A stretch of 64,000 bases of DNA, taken from Pseudokineococcus marinus. Lineage in GTDB: Bacteria; Actinomycetota; Actinomycetes; Actinomycetales; Quadrisphaeraceae. The DNA is taken from NCBI RefSeq assembly GCF_037482405.1, contig NZ_JBBHZZ010000001.1:124001-188000 (forward strand). The letters are read 5' to 3'. Positions 25,419 through 34,942 of the stretch are shown here, in pieces (positions within the stretch are counted from its first letter, which is position 1; each line of letters begins with the position of its first letter). The translations under genes and the position numbers were made by a program. The notes under the pieces are model-generated. The model was not told where the DNA came from, made no database searches, and worked only from the letters and a program-made list of their open reading frames with translations.

Positions 25419-25520
25419 GGCGCCAGTGTGGCCGACGGGGCGGGCACCGCCCGCCCGGCGCCGCCCGTCCACGCCCGTCCACGCCCGGCCCCGCGCCCGA
25501 CGCCGCGTCAGGCCCCGCGT

Positions 25521-25557
25521 CCGGCCCAGCCCGGCCCAGCCCGGCCCAGCCCGGCCC
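25521..25557. repeat. Tandem 10-bp repeat CCGGCCCAGC, 3.7 copies
   Basis: Three perfect copies of CCGGCCCAGC plus seven bases of a fourth, in the 327-base non-coding stretch between the DUF3151 and STAS genes. Just before it, CCGTCCACGC occurs twice in tandem (25466-25485 area). Otherwise I see only a 23-codon leader frame in this stretch. Confidence 0.85.
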
Positions 25558-25677
25558 CGCGTCCGACCCGCGGGGTGCGTCGCCCGTGCCCGGTGCGCCG
25601 GGAACGCCTGACCCGGACGGGTCGTCGCGCTCGTCGCGGAGGCCCGGCCCGGGTGCCCCGGGTACCGTGCGGGGGTG

Positions 25678-25749
25678 ATGCCGAGCACGGCGGGGGCCTC
25701 CCGCGCACGACGGGGCGGCCCCTCCCGCGAGCGGGGGGCCGCCCGGTGA
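25678..25749 (+). CDS. Possible 23-residue leader peptide before STAS gene
   Basis: ATG at 25678 opens 23 Arg-rich codons (MPSTAGASRARRGG...), and the TGA overlaps the GTG of the STAS gene (GTGA). No strong ribosome binding site of its own. Reported because the overlap could couple translation of the STAS protein; chance is also likely. Confidence 0.25.
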   Translation: MPSTAGASRARRGGPSRERGAAR

Positions 25750-26102
25750 TCGAGCTGTCGACGACCGCGACGGCGACGGTCCTCGTCGTCGCCGGCGACC
25801 TCGACCTCTCGGCCCGCGGCGAGTTCCCGGAGATCGTGGCGCGGGTCAGCGGCCTGCGGCGCCAGCTCCTCGTCGTGGACCTGTGCCGCACGACCTTCCT
25901 CGACTCGACGGGCGCGGCCTTCCTCATCTCCCTCGCCGACGCCACGGCGCGCCGGGGCGGCGTGACGTCGCTGCGCGGCGGCGACGACCGCACCCTCTAC
26001 GTGCTCGAGGTGTGCGGCGCCCTCGACATGTTCCGCGTGGTCGAGGACCACCGCTGCGAGCCGGACCAGGCGCCGAGCCCCTGGGCGGGCGCCCGGCGCT
26101 GA
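25746..26102 (+). CDS. STAS-domain anti-sigma factor antagonist
   Basis: A 118-residue RsbV/SpoIIAA-like protein. It has the core VLVVAGDLDLSARGEFPEIV and the phosphorylation-loop motif TFLDSTGAAFLISL, where the Ser of DST is the expected target of an HPK-like anti-sigma kinase and of a PP2C phosphatase. In partner switching the dephosphorylated form binds the anti-sigma factor and frees a sigma factor. It is convergent with the LOV-phosphatase gene 60 bases away, a natural partner. Confidence 0.88.
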   Translation: MIELSTTATATVLVVAGDLDLSARGEFPEIVARVSGLRRQLLVVDLCRTTFLDSTGAAFLISLADATARRGGVTSLRGGDDRTLYVLEVCGALDMFRVVEDHRCEPDQAPSPWAGARR

Positions 26103-26162
26103 CCGGTGCAGCGCTGACCGGCGCTCCCCGACCGGTCCGACCCACCCGCCCCGGCGCGCGGG

Positions 26163-28343
26163 TCAGCCCCGCCCGCCGCCGGCCGTCGACGGCTGGTCGG
26201 GCAGCCGGGCCCAGACGGTCTTGCCGGTGCCGGAGTGGCGCCATCCCCAGTCCGAGAGCCGCTCGACGACGTGCAGGCCGAAGCCGCCGGGGCCCTCGCG
26301 CCGCTCGGCGACGACGCCGGGGGGCGCCGGGTTGGCGTCGTCGACCTCCACGAGCAGCCCTCGCTCGTCGTGCTGCAGGCGCAGACCCACCGGCCCCCAG
26401 CCGTGCAGGACGGCGTTGCCCACGAGCTCGGAGACGACCAGCTCGGCCTGGGCGGTGCTGGGCAGCCCCCACAGCCGTCCGAGCCGGGAGGCCTTGCGGC
26501 GGGCGCGGGCGACGGACCCCGGGTCCCCGGGGAGCTGCCAGCGGCGGCGGCGGGGGCCGGGGCGGGTCGGCGCCGGGCCGGGCACCCGCACGACGACGAC
26601 GGCGAGGTCGTCCTCGGGCACGTCGCCCAGCACCTCGAGCAGGTGCTCGCCGGTGCCCGCGGCGTCCGTGCCCCAGGCGCCCTCGCAGGCCTCGACGAGG
26701 GCGGCGACGCCGTCGCGCAGGGAGCGGGACCGGCGCTCGACGAGCCCGTCGGTGCACAGCACGAGCACGTCGCCGGGCCCCGCCTCGACGACCGCCGTCG
26801 AGCGCGGCCGGTCGCCGACCCCCACGAGGACGCCCTCGCCCCCCGAGAGCGCCCGCGCGCGCCCGGCCTGCACGAGGACGGGCGGCAGGTGGCCGGCGCG
26901 CGACCACGACACCTCCCACGTGCCGTCGCCGAGGTCCTCGAGCCGTGCGTAGAGCAGGCTGGCCGACCGGCGGATGCGCATGCCGGCGACGAGCTGGTCC
27001 ACCCGCATGAGGACGGTCCCGGGCTCCTCCTGCTCGTGGGCGTAGGCGCGCACCACGGAGCGCAGCTGCCCCATCGCGGCCGCCGCCTCGATGTCGTGGC
27101 CGACGACGTCGCCGACGACGAGCCCGACGGCGTCGGGGCCCGGCGTCATGACGTCGAACCAGTCGCCCCCGACCTGCGCGTGGTCCGCGCTCGGCACGTA
27201 GTAGGACCAGACGTCGAGGTCGGGCACGTGGGGCTGCTCGGGCAGCATGCTGCGCTGCAGCGCCTCGGCGAGCAGGTGCTGCTGCTCGTGCAGCCGCGCG
27301 CTCGCCAGGGACAGCCCCAGGCGGCGGGCCACCTCGACGACCAGGTCGACGTCGTCGTCGTCGAGGCCCTCGCCCCCGCCGGCGGGCGCGTCCGCGACGA
27401 CGAGGAGCCCGAGGACGCCGTCGCGCCCGGGCACCGGTACGGAGAGGACGGGCCGGGGGCCGCCGCCGCGAGCCGCGTCGTCGGCCGGCTCGACGAGGAG
27501 CCCGTCGAGCAGCCCGGCCAGCCACCCGCTCGCGGAGGGGCCCGCGCCGGGCTCGGCCGGGTCGGCGGGCGGGGCGCCGGCGCCCGCGAGGAGGGTGCGC
27601 CGCGGCCCCTCCTGGCGGCCGAGGGCCTGGTCGACGAGCGGGTCCAGACCCTCGCGGGCGCCGAGGAGCGAGAAGGGCGGCACGGACGGCAGCTCGTCGA
27701 CGCCCGCGACGGCGCCGAGGCGCAGCCCGTCCTGCACGAGCAGCACGGCCGACCAGGGCACGAGGCGCTCGAGGACGCCCGTGAGCCGCGCCAGGGACCG
27801 GCGGACGTCGAGCTCGGCGACCGCCTCGGCGACGTCGGCGAGGAGCGAGAGGCGCGCGCGCGCCGCGGCGGCGGCGCGCTCGGCCTCCACGCGGGCCGTC
27901 ACGTCCACCTGCACGCCGACGCGGTGCACGAGGTCGCCCCGCTCGTCGAGCACCGGCGAGACCGACACCTCGTTCCAGAAGGGCGTCCCGTCCCGGCGGA
28001 CGTTGCGCAGCACGACCGTGACCGGCTCGCGGGCCGCCATGCCGGCGCGCAGGCGCTCGAGCTCGACGGGGTCGGTGCCCTCGTCCTGCAGGAAGCGGCA
28101 GTTGCGCCCGACCGCCTCCTCGGCGGCGTAGCCCGTGGTGCGGGTGAACGCCGCGTTGACCCAGACGAGGGGGTCGTCGGCCTGCCGCGGGTCGCTGACG
28201 ACCACGGGCACGTCGGTCGCCAGGGCGGCCAGCGCCGCGAGCGCGGTGCCGCCGTCGCCGGGCGCCGCCGAGGGGGTGCCGGGAGGGACGCCGTCGCTGT
28301 CCGGGCCTCCGGTCGGTCGTCCACCGGCCACCGGGTTGACCAC
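26163..28343 (-). CDS. LOV-GAF-PP2C (SpoIIE)-HATPase signalling protein
   Basis: A 726-residue multidomain sensor. Residues 35-147 are a PAS domain of LOV type: LVWVNAAFTRTTGY, then GRNCRFLQ with the photo-adduct cysteine at about residue 82, then NVRRDGTPFWNEVSVSPV. Residues about 167-352 look like a GAF domain. Residues about 360-580 are a SpoIIE-type PP2C phosphatase (VGGDWFDVM, VGDVVGHDIEAA, EDDLAVVVV). Residues about 600-722 are an RsbW-like HATPase (VSELVGNAVLHG, GGFGLHVVERLSDWGW). It could both phosphorylate and dephosphorylate STAS proteins under blue light. The GTG at 28343 follows GGAGC. The divergent STAS gene starts 83 bases away. Confidence 0.92.
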   Translation of the reverse strand: MVNPVAGGRPTGGPDSDGVPPGTPSAAPGDGGTALAALAALATDVPVVVSDPRQADDPLVWVNAAFTRTTGYAAEEAVGRNCRFLQDEGTDPVELERLRAGMAAREPVTVVLRNVRRDGTPFWNEVSVSPVLDERGDLVHRVGVQVDVTARVEAERAAAAARARLSLLADVAEAVAELDVRRSLARLTGVLERLVPWSAVLLVQDGLRLGAVAGVDELPSVPPFSLLGAREGLDPLVDQALGRQEGPRRTLLAGAGAPPADPAEPGAGPSASGWLAGLLDGLLVEPADDAARGGGPRPVLSVPVPGRDGVLGLLVVADAPAGGGEGLDDDDVDLVVEVARRLGLSLASARLHEQQHLLAEALQRSMLPEQPHVPDLDVWSYYVPSADHAQVGGDWFDVMTPGPDAVGLVVGDVVGHDIEAAAAMGQLRSVVRAYAHEQEEPGTVLMRVDQLVAGMRIRRSASLLYARLEDLGDGTWEVSWSRAGHLPPVLVQAGRARALSGGEGVLVGVGDRPRSTAVVEAGPGDVLVLCTDGLVERRSRSLRDGVAALVEACEGAWGTDAAGTGEHLLEVLGDVPEDDLAVVVVRVPGPAPTRPGPRRRRWQLPGDPGSVARARRKASRLGRLWGLPSTAQAELVVSELVGNAVLHGWGPVGLRLQHDERGLLVEVDDANPAPPGVVAERREGPGGFGLHVVERLSDWGWRHSGTGKTVWARLPDQPSTAGGGRG

Positions 28344-28425
28344 GCGCTGCTCCGATCGTCTAGCGTGACCGTCGTTCCGCGGCGTGGCCTGCGGCACCAC
28401 CGGGGAGAGCGGGTCGGAGGTCTCG

Positions 28426-28869
28426 ATGTCGGGCGAAGGTAGCACCGGGGCACCGCCCAGCGCGGGCGTCACCACAGCGGGCGGCGACGACGCCGACGCG
28501 GGCTCGGTCCACGTGATCATGGGTCGGGCGAAGACGCGCATCGTCCTGTCGGGCGAGATCGACGCGCTGGTGAGCCCCGACCTCGTCGAGGCCGCCGCCG
28601 AGGCCGAGGACGCCGGCCGACCGGTGGAGGTCGACGCCCACCACGTCACCTTCATGGACTCCACGGGCGTGGCCTTCCTCGCGCGCCTGGCCTCGCGCTC
28701 GTCCACGCGCCTGGTGCTCATCCGGCCGCCCGACGTCGTCCGCTTCCTCATCGAGGTCACGTCCATCAACGACCTGCTCGACGTCGTCGACGACGACCCG
28801 GGCGTGGACGACTCGGTGCCCGAGCACGCGCCCGACGACGACCCCGACGGGCCCGACCGCGCCGCCTGA
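28426..28869 (+). CDS. STAS-domain anti-sigma factor antagonist
   Basis: A 147-residue protein with a central STAS domain (TRIVLSGEIDALVSPDLVEAA; VTFMDSTGVAFLARLA, with the expected phospho-Ser in DST) and an acidic C-terminal tail of about 25 residues (VDDDPGVDD... DDDPDG). The ATG at 28426 is preceded by GGAGG. It is divergent from the LOV phosphatase/kinase and may share its promoter region. With the other STAS protein at 25746 it gives that sensor two potential clients. Confidence 0.88.
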   Translation: MSGEGSTGAPPSAGVTTAGGDDADAGSVHVIMGRAKTRIVLSGEIDALVSPDLVEAAAEAEDAGRPVEVDAHHVTFMDSTGVAFLARLASRSSTRLVLIRPPDVVRFLIEVTSINDLLDVVDDDPGVDDSVPEHAPDDDPDGPDRAA

Positions 28870-28885
28870 CCCGCTCCCCCGCGCG

Positions 28886-28917
28886 CCGGCCCCGGGCCGA
28901 TCAGGTGCTGGGGCCGG
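28886..28917. terminator. Hairpin between convergent genes
   Basis: CCGGCCCC (28886-28893) and GGGGCCGG (28910-28917) form an eight-base stem with a 16-base loop in the short gap between the STAS gene (ends 28869) and the convergent membrane-protein gene (ends 28927). Confidence 0.45.
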
Positions 28918-28926
28918 AGAGCCCGG

Positions 28927-29280
28927 TCAGAGGCTGAGCACGACGCCGCCGAGGACGGCGACGGGCAGGCCGACGAGGAGGAAGGCGCCGAAGCCGGTGA
29001 GGGCGCCGTCACCGCCCCGCTCGGCGCGCCGGTCCGGGCCCGCGGCGAGCCCCCCGCCCGCGGTGCCGATGTCCACGCTCGCGCCGCGCGTGAGCTGGTC
29101 GGTGGACGTGAGACCGCCGAGCCCGCCGGCGACGATCGCGCCGACGCCCCACGCCGAGGCGAACGACGTCACCCCCAGCGCCGCGAGGACGGCCGCCACC
29201 GCCGTCACGGCGGCGAGCAGTGCGGCCAGGCGGACGCCGACGGCGCGCCAGGGCGAGGTCGAGCGAGGTGCGGCCCTCAC
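28927..29280 (-). CDS. Small membrane protein of unknown function
   Basis: A 117-residue protein with two to three hydrophobic segments: LAALLAAVTAVAAVLAALGV near residue 20, SFASAWGVGAIVAGGLGGL, and FLLVGLPVAVLGGVVLSL at the C-terminus. Between them is an Asp/Arg-containing loop. I do not recognise the family. The GTG at 29280 follows a GGTGGGG stretch. The frame stays open upstream, so the start is not firm. Confidence 0.55.
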   Translation of the reverse strand: MRAAPRSTSPWRAVGVRLAALLAAVTAVAAVLAALGVTSFASAWGVGAIVAGGLGGLTSTDQLTRGASVDIGTAGGGLAAGPDRRAERGGDGALTGFGAFLLVGLPVAVLGGVVLSL

Positions 29281-29362
29281 CCCACCGTCGCACGGGCGAC
29301 GGGGGCCGGCCGCGCCGAGCGCGCCCGGAGGCGGGACGGCGACAACCGGGCCGGACAGCAGC

Positions 29363-29394
29363 AGAGCCCCCAACCACAAGCGGTCGGGGGCTCT
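29363..29394. terminator. Terminator hairpin downstream of fba
   Basis: AGAGCCCCC (29363-29371) pairs perfectly with GGGGGCTCT (29386-29394) across a 14-base loop. It lies 17 bases past the fba stop and before the membrane-protein gene on the same strand, so it probably ends the fba transcript. Confidence 0.75.
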
Positions 29395-29410
29395 TCCGTG
29401 CGGCGAGGGG

Positions 29411-30445
<1,035 letters not shown>

Positions 30446-30594
30446 ACCGGGCTCCTCCTCCTGCTCCGCCGGGGCGGCGGGGTGATGGGGTCGACGGCGC
30501 CTGGGCTGCGACGTCGACGGCGGGGCGATCCTTCCACGGACGGCCGCGCCCCCGCCGCGCGCGGCCGCTCGGCGGACGTCGCCGCCGGCCCGCG

Positions 30595-31254
30595 TCAGGC
30601 GGGCCGCTGGCCGAAGACGTGCCGCCGGACCCACGCGTGCAGGGCGATCGCGGCCGCCGCGCCGGCGTTGACCGAGCGCGTGGAGCCGGCCTGGTGGATC
30701 GCGAGCACGGCCTCGCACGCGGCGAGGGCGCCCTCCGTCAGGCCCGTGCCCTCCTGGCCGAGCAGGAGGACGACGCGCTCGGGCAGGTCGTGGGTCTCGA
30801 GCGGGACGGCACCGGGCACGTTGTCGACGCCGAGCACCGGCAGCTCCCGCTCGCCGGCCCACCGGGCGAGGGCGGCGGCGTCCTCGTGGTGGTGCACGTG
30901 GAGGTAGCGGTCGGTGACCATCGCGCCGCGACGGTTCCAGCGGCGGTGCCCGACGACGTGGACGCCTGCGGCGTTGACGGCGTTCGCCGTCCGCACGACG
31001 GAGCCGATGTTGAGGTCGTGGCGCCAGTTCTCCACCGCGACGTGGACCCCGGCGCGCGAGCGGTCCAGGTCGGCGCGGACGGCCTCGACCGTCCAGTACC
31101 GGTACCGGTCCGCGACGTTGCGGCGGTCGCCGTGCTCGAGGAGCTCGGGGTCGAGGCGGTCGTCGTCGGGCCAGGCGGCGCGGCCGCCGGGCCAGGGGCC
31201 GACGCCGACGACGCGCTCGTCGTCGGCGCCGGGCGCACCTGCGGGACCGGTCAA
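30595..31254 (-). CDS. TrmH/SpoU-family RNA 2'-O-methyltransferase
   Basis: A 219-residue SPOUT methyltransferase using S-adenosylmethionine. The three trefoil-knot motifs are present: HDLNIGSVVRTANAVNAAGV, VVLLLGQEGTGLTEGAL and HQAGSTRSVNAGAAAAIALH. The target is a tRNA or rRNA ribose, not identifiable here. I take the TTG at 31254 as start because its TTGA overlaps the stop of the small membrane protein gene and the conserved part begins soon after. The frame remains open to 31320. Confidence 0.88.
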   Translation of the reverse strand: MTGPAGAPGADDERVVGVGPWPGGRAAWPDDDRLDPELLEHGDRRNVADRYRYWTVEAVRADLDRSRAGVHVAVENWRHDLNIGSVVRTANAVNAAGVHVVGHRRWNRRGAMVTDRYLHVHHHEDAAALARWAGERELPVLGVDNVPGAVPLETHDLPERVVLLLGQEGTGLTEGALAACEAVLAIHQAGSTRSVNAGAAAAIALHAWVRRHVFGQRPA

Positions 31255-31397
31255 CCGATGCCGGCGAAGCTGAGGCCGGGGCCGACCACCAGCCCGACGA
31301 CGATGAGGACGACTCCCCACAGGATCTGGCGGCGGACGAGGGCGACGACGCCTGCGACGATGAGGACGACGCCGAGGATCCAGAGCAGTGCGGCCAT
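31251..31397 (-). CDS. 48-residue two-helix membrane protein
   Basis: A short gene with a clear GGAGG six bases before its ATG. The product starts MAALLWILGVVLIVAGVVAL, has a basic turn VRRQ, then a second hydrophobic helix ILWGVVLIVVGLVVG, and ends in GPGLSFAGIG. Small two-helix proteins with a Gly-Pro-Gly tail of this kind are common in actinobacteria, but I know of no function. The stop overlaps the TTG of the TrmH-type gene, so the two are translated together. Confidence 0.8.
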   Translation of the reverse strand: MAALLWILGVVLIVAGVVALVRRQILWGVVLIVVGLVVGPGLSFAGIG

Positions 31398-31591
31398 GGT
31401 GACCTCCGGGGTTCAGGGGACGGTCGGTCGCCGTCGGGGTCGGCGGCGCGGACGACCGTAGGTGCGCCCGGGCGAGTCCGCCCGCCGACGGTGATCCGAC
31501 CGTGACCCGTCGCGGCCCGGTGGACGGCCGAGCCGCCGACCGGCGTCACGAGCCCCTGGTGCGCGAGCGCCGCCCGCGCGAGCATGGCGGT

Positions 31592-32380
31592 GTGAGCCAC
31601 GACGAGCAGGGTCCCGAGATCGAGTGCTGGCTGACGGACATGGACGGCGTCCTCGTCCACGAGGGCCACGCGCTGCCCGGCGCGGCCGACTTCCTGCAGC
31701 GGCTCGTCGACCGGGAGCGCCGCTTCCTCGTCCTCACGAACAACTCGATGTTCACGCCGCGGGACCTGCGCGCCCGGCTCGCCGCCTCGGGGCTGCAGGT
31801 CCCCGAGGAGGCGATCTGGACGTCGGCGCTCGCGACGGCGCAGTTCCTCGCCCAGCAGGTGCCGGGCGGCTCGGCCTACGTCATCGGCGAGGCCGGGCTC
31901 ACGACCGCCGTCCACGAGGTCGGCTACACGATGACGACCAGCTCCCCCGACTACGTGGTCCTCGGGGAGACGCGCACGTACTCCTTCACCGCCATCACGA
32001 CGGCGATCCGCCTCATCGAGGGCGGCGCGCGCTTCATCGCCACGAACCCCGACCCGACCGGCCCCTCGGCGGAGGGCCCGCTCCCGGCGACCGGCGCGGT
32101 GGCCGCGCTCATCACGCGGGCGACCAAGCGCGAGCCGTACGTCGTCGGCAAGCCCAACCCGATGATGTTCCGCAGCGCCATGAACCGCATCGAGGCGCAC
32201 TCGGAGACGACGGCCATGGTCGGCGACCGCATGGACACCGACGTCGTCGCCGGCATCGAGGCGGGCCTCACCACGACGCTCGTCCTCACCGGCTCGACGC
32301 GGCGCGAGGACGTCGAGGCCTACCCCTACCGGCCGACGCGCGTCTGCGAGTCGATCGCCGACGTCGTGCCGCTGGTCTGA
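31592..32380 (+). CDS. HAD-superfamily class IIA phosphatase (NagD-like)
   Basis: A 262-residue HAD hydrolase with all four motifs: WLTDMDGVL (nucleophile and acid Asp), VLTNNS, the lysine in VVGKPNPMMF, and MVGDRMDTDVVAGIEAG. The cap placement after motif I/II is of the C2 type typical of NagD, nitrophenylphosphatase and glycerol-phosphate phosphatases. Substrate unknown. A GTG at 31592 is chosen because conserved sequence begins ten residues later; the frame is open back to a GTG at 31502. Confidence 0.9.
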   Translation: MSHDEQGPEIECWLTDMDGVLVHEGHALPGAADFLQRLVDRERRFLVLTNNSMFTPRDLRARLAASGLQVPEEAIWTSALATAQFLAQQVPGGSAYVIGEAGLTTAVHEVGYTMTTSSPDYVVLGETRTYSFTAITTAIRLIEGGARFIATNPDPTGPSAEGPLPATGAVAALITRATKREPYVVGKPNPMMFRSAMNRIEAHSETTAMVGDRMDTDVVAGIEAGLTTTLVLTGSTRREDVEAYPYRPTRVCESIADVVPLV

Positions 32381-32504
32381 GAGGAACGACGCCGCTCGAG
32401 GGCCGCGTCGGCCCGGGCGCCTGACCGCGCCCGCGAGGGTGACGGAGACCACCCGGACGAGCGGTGGTCGAGCGCTCGCCCTGCCGTCCACCCGCCCGTA
32501 GACT

Positions 32505-32520
32505 TCGAACACGTGTTCGA
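32505..32520. promoter_or_regulatory. SOS box TCGAACACGTGTTCGA (LexA operator)
   Basis: A perfect palindrome matching the actinobacterial/Bacillus-type LexA site (GAAC-N4-GTTC within TCGAAC-N4-GTTCGA). It lies 21 bases upstream of the start of a DUF222/HNH gene. Mycobacterial 13E12-type relatives are known to carry SOS boxes in the same place. Confidence 0.88.
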
Positions 32521-32540
32521 GTGAGGGTGAGGGTGAGGGG

Positions 32541-34942
32541 GTGGTCGCGGTGGACGTGCCGACCGGCGACCTGCCCCTGGCCCGCCGCCGCGCCCGGGCC
32601 CTGCTCGAGGGATCCGCGCCGAGGAGGCCGAGCGCTCCCGCGCCCACGCCCGGACTCTGCGCCGCATCGCCGACCTCGTGGACGAGATGGCCCGCCCCGG
32701 CGGACCCGCCGGCCCCACCGGCCCCGCCGTCGCGGGCGGGGTGGGCGTCGTGGGCGAAGACCGGGTGGGTGACCCTGCCGCGGCCGCCGCCGCCGAGGTC
32801 GCCCTCGCCCTGCGCCTGACCCGCACGGCCGCGACCCGCCTGGTCGAGCAGGCCCAGGTGCTCACCACCCTCGCGCCCACCACCCTGACCGCCCTGGCCG
32901 ACGGGCGCATCGACCCACCCCGCACCCGCCTCGTCACCGACGCCCTCACCCCCCTGCGACCTGAGGACGCCCGCGCCCTGGACGCCCAGCTCGCCCCCGC
33001 CCTCGGCCCCCTGACCACCGGCCAGCTCGCCGCCCGCATCCGCTACCTGCTCGCCCGCCTGGTCCCGGCCGCGACCCGCGACCGCGCCCGCACCGGCACC
33101 CGCGACCGCTGCGTGCGCCTGCACCCCCTCCCGGACGGCCTCGCCCAGCTGACCGCCACCGGCCCCGCCCTCGACCTCGCCGCCGTCCACGACCACCTCA
33201 CCACCGCCGCGACCACCCGCACCGGCCCCCACGCACGCACCGACCCCCACACCACCACCACCGCCGGCCTCGCCGGCCCCGACCTGCTCACCCACGCCCG
33301 CGACACCCCCCACGGCACCGGCCTGCCCGACCGCCGCGGCCTCGACGCGCGCCGCTTCGACGCCCTCGTCGACTTAGCCCTCACCGCCCGCCCCACCACC
33401 GACGGCAACACCGCATACGGCGACCGCGCGGGCACGGGCACGGGCACGGGCACGGGCACGGGCACGGGCACGGGCACGGGCACGGGCACGGGCACGGGCA
33501 CGGTCGATGACTTGAGCACCACGACCGCGCGACACCCGAACCCTCCGCCCCGGCCCGGCCGCGGGGTCCAGGTCGTCGTCGCCCTCACCAGCCTCCTCGG
33601 CCTCGACGACGAACCCGCCCACCTACCGGGCACCGGCCCGGTGCCCCTCGGGCACGTCCGCGAGCTCCTGGCCACCGGCGCCCCCTTCCGCCGCGCCCTG
33701 ACCCACCACCTCACCGGCCAGCTCATCGCCCTCGACGGCCACCTCATGACCACCGACCCACCCCACGACGACGGCCCCGGCCGGGACGACGACCCCAGCG
33801 GCAGAGACGACGGCCCCCGCGATGACCGCCCCAGCAGTGACGACGACAGCCACGGCGACCCAGGTGGCCATGAAGACCTCGGCAGCCCTGGCAACCCCGG
33901 CAACCCTGGCAACGTTGACGAACCTGAAGGCCCCGTCGATCGCGGCGGCACCGGTGACCCCGGCGGCACCGACCGCGCCACCACCGGCAGCGTTCACGAC
34001 GTCTCCAGGCCCGCCACCACACCCGCGCTCGCCCTGCCCCGCCGCCCCCGCAGCGCCTGCCCCGTCGCCGCCGCCGGCGGCGGCCGCTACCGACCCTCAG
34101 CCGCCACCGACCGGTACGTGCGCACCCGCACCCCCACCTGCACCTACCCCGGCTGCCGCGTCCCCGCCACCCGCTGCGACCTCGACCACGCCACCCCCCA
34201 CGCCACCGGCGGCCCCACCTGCCCCTGCAACCTCAGCCCCCGCTGCCGCACCCACCACCTCGCCAAGCACCGCCACGGCTGGACCGACACCCCCACCACC
34301 GACGACCCCACCGACACCAGCGTCACCTGGACCTCACCCCTGGGACAGACCACCACCGTCCCCGGCCCAACCCTGCTCCCCCGCCCCCCCGCACCCACCG
34401 AGCCAGGGACCGACCACCCCGCCCCCGTCGAGCCCGCCCCCGTCGCCCCGGTCCCCGCCGCCACGGACGACACACCAGGACACGACGGCACCGACACGAC
34501 GCCCGAACCCGGGCGGAGCGATGACCACGGCCTCACCGGGAGCACCAGCACGACGTCGCCTCCCCGCCGACCGGCCGCGACCTGGCGCATCGCTGCCGCC
34601 GGCTACCGCGTCGTCCCGACCACGCGCACCACAACGGGCGCACGACACCACGAGCACCGCGCCAACGCCCGCGAGGCCACCGCGTCCAACCAGGGAAACC
34701 TCGACACCTGTGGCCGCCACGACGACGTCCGCAACCTCCACGGCCACGTCGAGATCCACCCCCGCCTGCTCGTCGGCCACCCCTACCCCACCGACGACCT
34801 CGCCCACCGCGACGCGCGGTCGACCCGCGAGGAGCACACGCGTCAGCACCAGCACCTCACCGACCGCCCGGCACCCACGACCGCCACCCACCCCGACGGC
34901 ACCGACCACGGCGGCTGGGGCGAGGGACCACCGCCCTTCTGA
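32541..34942 (+). CDS. DUF222/13E12-type HNH endonuclease, apparent N-terminal frameshift
   Basis: About 800 residues if read through one frameshift. Frame one begins at GTG 32541 (VVAVDVPTGDLPLARRRARALLEG), preceded by three GTGAGG repeats serving as ribosome binding site. At GGG 32609-32611 the sensible reading moves to the -1 frame (IRAEEAERSRAHARTLRRIADL), as if one G were missing, and runs to 34942. Helical DUF222 follows (EVALALRLTRTAATRLVEQAQ; LTALADGRIDPPRTRLVTDAL), then a variable Gly-Thr and Asp/Gly-rich section, then HNH: CTYPGCRVPATRCDLDHATPHATGG, CRTHHLAKH. Oddities are a (GGGCAC)12 repeat and a TTA Leu codon at 33374. Without the frameshift, the first ATG in the main frame is 32678. 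Confidence 0.8.
33430..33501 (+). repeat. Hexamer microsatellite (GGGCAC)x12
   Basis: Twelve perfect copies of GGGCAC inside the DUF222/HNH gene, read as (Gly-Thr)12. Because the unit is six bases, copy-number slippage keeps the reading frame and only changes linker length. Confidence 0.97.

Noticed and set aside
32605..32616. Adjacent CTCGAG and GGATCC at the DUF222 frameshift, resembling a cloning junction
   Set aside because: Sequence on both sides matches the same gene family, so two restriction-like hexamers are most simply chance.
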